Positions 57,703 to 64,000 of a stretch of DNA of 64,000 bases are shown piece after piece (within the stretch, counting starts at the first letter, position 1; every line of letters begins with the position of its first letter). The notes under the pieces are model-generated. The model did not search any database, was not told the origin of the DNA, and saw only the letters and a list, made by a program, of their open reading frames with translations. Where the stretch lies: positions 450,985-514,984 of the forward strand of contig KL647330.1 of assembly GCA_000727475.1 (NCBI GenBank), read 5' to 3'. Origin of the DNA: Sarcocystis neurona. Taxonomy: Eukaryota; Apicomplexa; Conoidasida; Eucoccidiorida; Sarcocystidae. Position numbers and translations under genes: made by a program.

Positions 57703-57897
57703 TTGATAACGTCGATTAGTGTGCGGGGCAAAGCCAGGCATGCAGCCCCTATGCAAGGCGTCGATTATAATTGCTACGTGGATGTCGATTGGAACCTAGA
57801 CGGCAAAAACTTCACTTTTATGAAGGGTCCGCTTGCTCACATGCCCTGGACGACGCACTGGTGTCTCGAGCTGTATTTTTGGGGCGACCGCGTGTGA
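57703..57897 (+). CDS. Hypothetical 64-aa open frame
   Basis: Plus-strand frame rich in Trp, Tyr and Asp (MQGVDYNCYVDVDWNLDGK, then PWTTHWCLELYFWGDRV and a stop). The composition is unlike the surrounding AT-rich sequence. It may be a terminal exon. No family recognised and no upstream exon found. Confidence 0.2.
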   Translation: MITSISVRGKARHAAPMQGVDYNCYVDVDWNLDGKNFTFMKGPLAHMPWTTHWCLELYFWGDRV

Positions 57898-58990
57898 AGA
57901 TTGAGTCCCAAAAGGAAGGTGTGCACTTGTAAAGAGAATAGAAGACAGAAAGGAAGTTGTAATTAAGCAAAACTGGGACTAGGCAAGTTTTCAGGAGGTT
58001 TGAAGACGCGCAGGGAGCCTAGCTCCCATAGCATGTTCCGTAAAAATACAAATATATATATATATATATGTATAGGGCACTACGCGAATGAGAGTGAGTA
58101 TGAGTGGTTCATAAAGTTGCCTTTGTCGTGCGAGTGAATTTATCTATAACGAACCACGTGCCGTGCGACCTGCAAGCGACTTCGCACACAAACGCACAGA
58201 ACATGTATACGTCTGCACGGAGTTGCTGCCGGCAAAAAAACACACACAGAAACAAACGTGTTACTCAGTGGCGCGTGTGCGTTAGTAGGCGTGCGTGCAT
58301 CTACACCTGTGACCCTATCCGCGCAGTTGTCCGTGACTTGCCCACTTTCCAATTTCCGATGTTTCGCACCTCTCTACGCAGAAATGTGTGCACACGAAAG
58401 TGTTTAACTTCCACTCCGGGTACGACCCGTCCGCCTTTCTACCAAATGAATCTGCCTACGAAAAGTATGCAGAAAGTGCCTACGTGTAAATTTTGCATAA
58501 GTTGAAAGACTGAAAGGCTATGAATATCTGCTGCACGCCTTAGCCGGCAGCCGCAACGCAACAGTCTATCTAAGACAGCGTCAACGTGGGCGGGCTAACG
58601 GCAGCCAGTCACACAGAGTATGCGTCTGCATCACAGTGCGAGCGAAAGCCGCTTCCACATTTCCTGTACACAAATGCGTGCTGGGGTTCCATCATTAATG
58701 GTACGCGAGGAAGCCTCCTGTCGGTGAAATTCCCGAATTTCTTTTTGTTCCAAACGCAGGCGAATCGCGACGCTCGCGGATACACATTCTGTGTATAAAC
58801 ATTTGCACTGCCTCTACGTACGGCTCTTTAGAAAGGACAAGCTCACAAGTTAATGACTGCCTATCTGATGGAATATTCCCCCTTGTTCTTGAGCGTCGCC
58901 TGATTTTCATTAGTAACGCTGAACGCGGCAAGACGCCTCACATCGTTCATTGAAGTGAGTCACCATCTGCGAAAAGTGCTGTTTCACTAA

Positions 58991-59356
58991 TTGTGGACAA
59001 CCGGTTACACGTTGGTGGGACTGCCCAGGCGGTTGCCCAGGCGGTGCACGTATGTTCCTTTCTACAACTCTTTAATCGACCCCTTCGGACTCTTCCAAAG
59101 AGCAAAAATCGCCTCCGTCGTACCTATTCTACAGAGAAGCAACAATCACGCGTGCGAACGATTGGCTTCGACCACAGCTCGAACGCAGCAGCAGGAGCAT
59201 GATAGCCCTAACACCACCAGCAGCGGCTTGAGCGATGTGACACCCATCAACCGGCTGCCCTTCGGGAGCTTCCTGGACTCAGCATCCCACATACGTGCGC
59301 AGCATCAGCTACAGCAAGAAATCGAAGCTGTACACAGTGTCAGGTTTTCTCGATAG
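58991..59356 (+). CDS. Hypothetical 121-aa open frame upstream of the kinesin gene
   Basis: The second half has mixed, protein-like composition (SGLSDVTPINRLPFGSFLDS, then SASHIRAQHQLQQEIEAVHS) and a stop at 59354-59356. It ends about 410 bp before the kinesin ATG on the same strand. It could be the last exon of a neighbouring gene. No domain recognised. Confidence 0.25.
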   Translation: MWTTGYTLVGLPRRLPRRCTYVPFYNSLIDPFGLFQRAKIASVVPILQRSNNHACERLASTTARTQQQEHDSPNTTSSGLSDVTPINRLPFGSFLDSASHIRAQHQLQQEIEAVHSVRFSR

Positions 59357-59768
59357 CTGCAATCATCCCTGTCTCTCGTGACTTCACTATTACTGCGACT
59401 ACTGCTGCAGCGTTTGCTGAGTATTCGTGTTTCTACTCCTACTCTTCCGCCTCTGCCTTCAGTCACTAGTGTTTCGACTTTTGCTGTGGTAGCGATTCTA
59501 ATGAGAGTCGCTCACTAGACGTATAGAATTCGTTTTGCACACCACTGAATGTTCACGCCGGTAAAGGGTTCTGTACAGCACTGAATGTTCACGCCGGATC
59601 CCTGTTTCATGACTTTGTACTTCACGCTGTAGCTCTACGATCACCAGTAAGAATCAAGTCCACTATAACACTTGTCGCTTCCCCAGCTTGATCCTCCTAC
59701 CCCTCCTACTGCAGTTGCCGCTGCTATTTCTCCTTCTTCTACTGCATCTCATCTTCTACTGTGACTAA

Positions 59769-62700
59769 ATGGCACGCAATAGCGTTAGGGTGGTGGTGCG
59801 AACGCGCCCCACCCGCAACTTCGACGACAAAATCTTCTGTATCGACCAGGAAATGGCGACAATCGACTTGCATCCGCCCTCCAAGAGTGACGTGTTCCAC
59901 TTTAAATTCGACCGCGTGCTCCACAACGCCTCGCAGGAACAAGTGTTCGATGACTGTGTGCGTAGCATCATCTCAAACGTGCTGGAAGGTTACAATGGCA
60001 CGGCTATGGTGTATGGACAGGTACGCAGTTAGGATATGAGGACTGCCGTAGTTTGTATTCAAGCTACGTCCTTCTTAACGGGACAAGAGCGTATAGGGCA
60101 GGCGTTCCGGTGCACCACTTTCTTCCGAAGAGAGGCACACATCTGCGTGTAGACACATCTACACCAGTAGATATTTCTACTTTTCTGTGTACCGCTAAGG
60201 CGCAGATGTGATACGTAAGATGTTTCGACTGAGCAGTGCGGAATCCGGCCTCTATGATAGGTTTCTTCTACCTGTGCAGGATATGGAGTGTACGCGAGTC
60301 TTGTAAGCTGTTTTCTCGGATGAGGATTTTAGGGTTCTTGCCTCATTAAGTTACTACCCTCAGAATTTGCTCAGGTAGCACTCACGTAGGACAAACAGCA
60401 ATCGCAGCAGCAGCCCCAGAGAACACAATACAGATACAGTATTTTATAGAACTTCTGTAACAATGCAGAGATGTAAGCAGCGGACAGCGACGTGTGCTTC
60501 CAGCGTCCCCCCTACCTCCTATTGAGAACTCAACGGAGAAAAGTCAACCGCCACATTTTCAGCCTGGAGGTCACCGCGTGCTTTGCAGAACTCACTGCAT
60601 TCCTAGGATGTTTTCCAGGATTACCCTCAAAAAGATGCGTGAACGCGTCTCCTCTCATCTGTACGCAAAGTGTATATTCAGCTTGTCTGCTTGATTAAGG
60701 AATAGTGTCTTCATCTCTCTGTGAATTCAGCACACCCAAAATAAGCTTTTTCCTGTAGTTGTCATCTGGCCTTGTCAGCTCTGGAATATACTCATAATCA
60801 TGAAGGAACGCCCTGCATTCCCAGCCTACATAAATATATTCCTTTCTGCTTTTCAACGAGCTCTGGCGGATGTATGCTTAAGCCTTGCTCGAAAATACCT
60901 TTTACTGCACCAGCGAACAAACCTAGATAGCAGTTTATTATTCATTTCCTGTTTTGATTCCGCCTGTGTGCCGAAAAGAAGTCTTTCTGTATCAGTGCAC
61001 ATTCACGAGAGTGGGGGGATGAAACGTCTGCGTATGCTTATAAACATTTATATGTATATATATGTACAAATGCGTGCACGCGTATACATCTAGCACGTGC
61101 ACAGCTTTTTTGCCCTATCGACTTTTACTGTGTGCTCGTTTTTCCAGACAGGTGCAGGCAAGACATTTACGATGAGCGGGGGCATGAGAACCTTCGAATT
61201 GCGCGGCATCATTCCCCGCGCGATAACAACTATTTACGACGAAATTTCCAATCGACCGGAGATTGCGTACACTGTTCGTATATCCTATACCGAGATATAT
61301 ACGGAGCTAATGTTTGATCTCCTCTCATCCACACCCGTTGGCCAGCAATCGGGAAACGAGCTGCAGGTACCAAAAGCTGAACTCTGTGCCACCGGTTTTG
61401 TATAGTGAAACATCGAAAAAAGAGACAACCACACGCCCGACCTTCTGCACAACTCCCTCAGACAGAGCAGCAAAACAAAGGCTTGTCAAATTCGGTTAAG
61501 TTTACTACAGGTAGGCGGGTGTTTGTGCGAACGTCTGGCGACACGCGCTTACAAATGAGAGCTCACATGCACGTTCGTGGAGAGGGAGATCATTAAGAAA
61601 GGTCAGTGCGTAGAGTTATACCTTTTTGTTCGCGCATAGAAAGTGGCAGACAAAAAGTACCAAACACGTAACCTAAAGGCGGCAACAGCTCGGCGTACAC
61701 CACGTCTGCCAAAGCTTCCGCCTGAATGCCCGCACGTAACCCGAGGTGATAAAGCAATACTTCCCGCGCCTGCCCACCAAACTAATCTGTTGTCCTGCGC
61801 GGGCACACCACATTAAGCAACCGGAGGCAGTTACGAGGTGAGAGGACCACCGAAAGAATCTCGGCAGGGGTCCACTTGAAAAATGGACACGACCCCTGAC
61901 CGACTGCTGTTGTAAGACAAAAAGGATTCTGAGAGACGCTTGTAGTTGTAGCATTTGGTGAGGTGCAGGGCTGCTGCCGTGGCAGGCTGCAGGGCAGTGC
62001 TTGTGCGTGCTGGAGTGTACTGACGACGCCTTACCATGAAGCTCGGTTATCGTCGTACGCCCACACACACAAATGGGCATAGTTTGTCAAGAAACAAGCC
62101 CACGTATATAGTGATTTTTGGAACCGCCACGCATATGTGTACGCGTGCATACACGTACAACGGTTATACATATATTCGTTCAAGATGCTGACCGTGAGAT
62201 GCTACAATTGACGGGGGTTTCCAAACGGTCAAGGATGATTCGTTTGCTTCCTTCCAGATACAAGAGGATGCCAAGGGGGGGCTGGTTGTACGGGGGCTGG
62301 CGATGCGCCTGGCCGCCAGCGAAGAAGAAGCATTAAACCACTTTTTCGAGGGGGATATGAATCGCGCTGTTGCTGGGCACACTCTCAATGCTCAATCCAG
62401 CAGATCGCACTGCATATTTAGCATTTTCATTGAAGGCAAATCGCGCGTCGAATCGAACGACAAAATCGTCACTTCGAAGCTGCACTTGATTGACTTGGCC
62501 GGATGTGAAAGAATAAAAAAAACGAAGTCCGACGGTGCCGGCCTCAGAGAAAGCTCGTACATTAACAAGTCTCTCTCCTTCCTCGAGATGGTAAGATAAT
62601 TATTTGTTGCTCGGGTCTCAGGTGAACTTACAGATTCTGTAAGTTGCGTACGACTGACGCAACCTTTTCGTAGCTTTGTGCTGCTCAGCATGTGCGTCGC

Positions 62701-64000
62701 TTCGTTGCCATCAACCATGTGCGTATGTGTGTCTACGTGTACAGCGGTGACTAATTACGGTTGTGTGGTTTGAACTCACTTCATGCGTGGGCCACTGGTG
62801 TTGTTCCGCTACACTCACATAAAAATCAGAGCATACAAATTCACTTTCTCCTACGAATGGCATAAATCATGGTTTTTCCCTGCAGTACCTCTAACAAGCG
62901 GTGGAATACAAGTTCGCTAAGAAAGTTATGCATGCGGGAACTACAATCGCGTTGAGCTCTCACGTGAGAACGCTGTGTGTTGCCACGAGAGCGGGCATAT
63001 TTTTCCTGTCCAGATCAGTGTTGTGGCTCCTCAGGAGACATTACTGCCACTTGTCAACACTTACAATTCTCCTGCGTGCGACCTTCATCAAAACACGAAG
63101 TGTTTGGTGTGCTACACATGGCTCAACGTACGCGAGTTCAAGCTGTGCTGCACCTGCACACGAAGAATCCTGACAACGTCTTAGCTCTAAGGGGTGTCAC
63201 AAATAATCATCAAGGGTTGACGCGTATGCATAGGTCTCCATGTTCACCTGGTGCCTGTGCCGGTGCTCTTCGTCCAACAATACATCCTGGGCTTTTTCCA
63301 GAGTACCCGTGGTAAAGCGACAGTCGCGTTGTTCATATTGTGGGCGCGCCAGTCACCCCTATATTCCTGCCTACACGGATTGACCCGCCTGTACAGGTTG
63401 TGCTCGCCTTGGGCGAGAAGAGAAGGGATCACATCCCTTACCGATCTTCACGGCTGACGCATTTACTAAAGGACTCCATAGGCGGCAACTGCCACACGTG
63501 CATGATTACAAATATTTGGCCCGAAGCCCAGCACATGGAGGAGACCGTCAGCACCCTCCGGTTCGCGACGCGAATGATGCGGGTGGGTACAGATATATGG
63601 ATATGTGTACATACGTACCCTCAAGTGCGCAGTGCAAAGTGAGCCACGATAGTACCCTTCGCAATCTATTGTTGTACCTGTTACGTGCATGGTGCCCTTG
63701 GCTCTTCTTGCTCAACGCCGTTTAACTTCTGCTCAATTCCATGAGTCTCCCAGTAGACAAAGTCGTTTCTGTCCACGAACTGATCCTCGTTTATCCCCTG
63801 GCAAGGGGTACTTTTCTGTGACTCACAGTAAACGCCGCATCAGAGTAACGGAGGCGAGTGTGTCACTAGGAGGCATCCAGGGTGAACTGACTTACCCGAA
63901 GTTGCAAGACAGTTAAACAGTACCGGAGTCTTTCCATGTCCTCATTTGATTCTGTGGAGCTGAACACAAGACGTGAAGTATGCATTGTCTTGTGGAAGAC
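59769..64000 (+). CDS. KIF9: Kinesin-9 family motor protein, partial (3' end outside window)
   Basis: Four exons with phase-0 introns: 59769-60020, 61148-61366, 62258-62590 and 63397-63582 (330 residues, most of a motor domain). Start: ATG with an in-frame TAA immediately upstream; protein begins MARNSVRVVVRTRPTRNF. The P-loop YGQ-TGAGKTFTM is split by intron 1. Switch I is NAQSSRSHCIF, switch II is LIDLAGCERIKKTKSDGAGL, then SYINKSLSFLE, VVLALGEKRRDHIPYRSSRL, THLLKDSIGGNCHTCMITNI and ETVSTLRFATRMMR. The FRF/VLHNASQ start and the LDLLSS...RGLA spacing fit the KIF9 group. Kinesin-9 motors are axonemal in other eukaryotes, and in coccidia the only flagellated stage is the microgamete, so a role in male gamete flagella is inferred. 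The neck, stalk and tail lie beyond position 64000. Donors are GTACGC, GTACCA, GTAAGA and GTGGGT. Confidence 0.93.

Larger units (their letters stand above)
56141..59768. other. Repeat-poor stretch upstream of the kinesin gene
   Basis: Contains short frames without recognisable domains. The two most protein-like are 57703-57897 (64 aa, with VDYNCYVDVDWNLDGKNFTF and HWCLELYFWGDRV) and 58991-59356 (122 aa). A short direct repeat, CACTGAATGTTCACGCCGG, occurs twice at 59543-59561 and 59579-59597. The final few hundred bases, with ACT/GCT triplets, are the likely 5' flank of the kinesin gene. Confidence 0.45.

Noticed and set aside
1..64000. tRNA, rRNA or other RNA genes
   Set aside because: I saw no convincing cloverleaf or conserved rRNA block by eye; a tRNAscan or Infernal run would be decisive.

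Overview
This window looks like nuclear DNA of a coccidian apicomplexan, most likely an Eimeria species. The basis is dense CAG/CTG triplet runs that read as poly-Ala, Gln, Ser, Leu or Cys, many (TA)n and other AT-rich microsatellites, large genes split by consensus GT-AG introns, and alternation between repeat-rich and repeat-poor stretches, as described for Eimeria chromosomes. The species cannot be named from the sequence alone.

Layout. Positions 1-17.7 kb are repeat-rich. On the minus strand they hold most of a POLQ/HELQ-type superfamily 2 DNA helicase, whose exons I could place by motif and splice phase; its 3' end lies beyond the left edge. Positions 17.7-33.5 kb are repeat-poor. The one gene I recognise there is a BolA-family protein (plus strand, 21.3-22.0 kb); the rest holds inverted and tandem repeats and no convincing gene. 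Positions 33.5-54 kb are repeat-rich again, with two minus-strand genes: an N-alpha-acetyltransferase 40 (NatD) gene in three exons (34.7-39.7 kb) and a mitochondrial ribosomal protein L3 gene in five exons (44.8-53.5 kb). A possible unrecognised minus-strand gene lies between them (43.1-44.6 kb). Positions 54-64 kb are repeat-poor, with a four-copy 110-bp tandem repeat at 55.7-56.1 kb and the 5' end of a kinesin-9 gene (plus strand, 59.8 kb to the right edge).

The recognised genes are unrelated housekeeping functions: DNA repair, iron-sulfur or redox handling, histone N-terminal acetylation, mitochondrial translation, and probably a flagellar motor. They do not form an operon or system. Their common feature is that proteins with conserved cores carry very large low-complexity additions. 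The L3 has an N-terminal extension of about 580 residues, the NatD has a long extension plus three internal inserts, and the helicase has a possible insert of about 570 residues between the post-motif-III block and motif IV. Because CAG repeats stay open in many frames, the longest open frames here are often not genes. Exons were therefore called from conserved motifs with splice-phase agreement, not from length.
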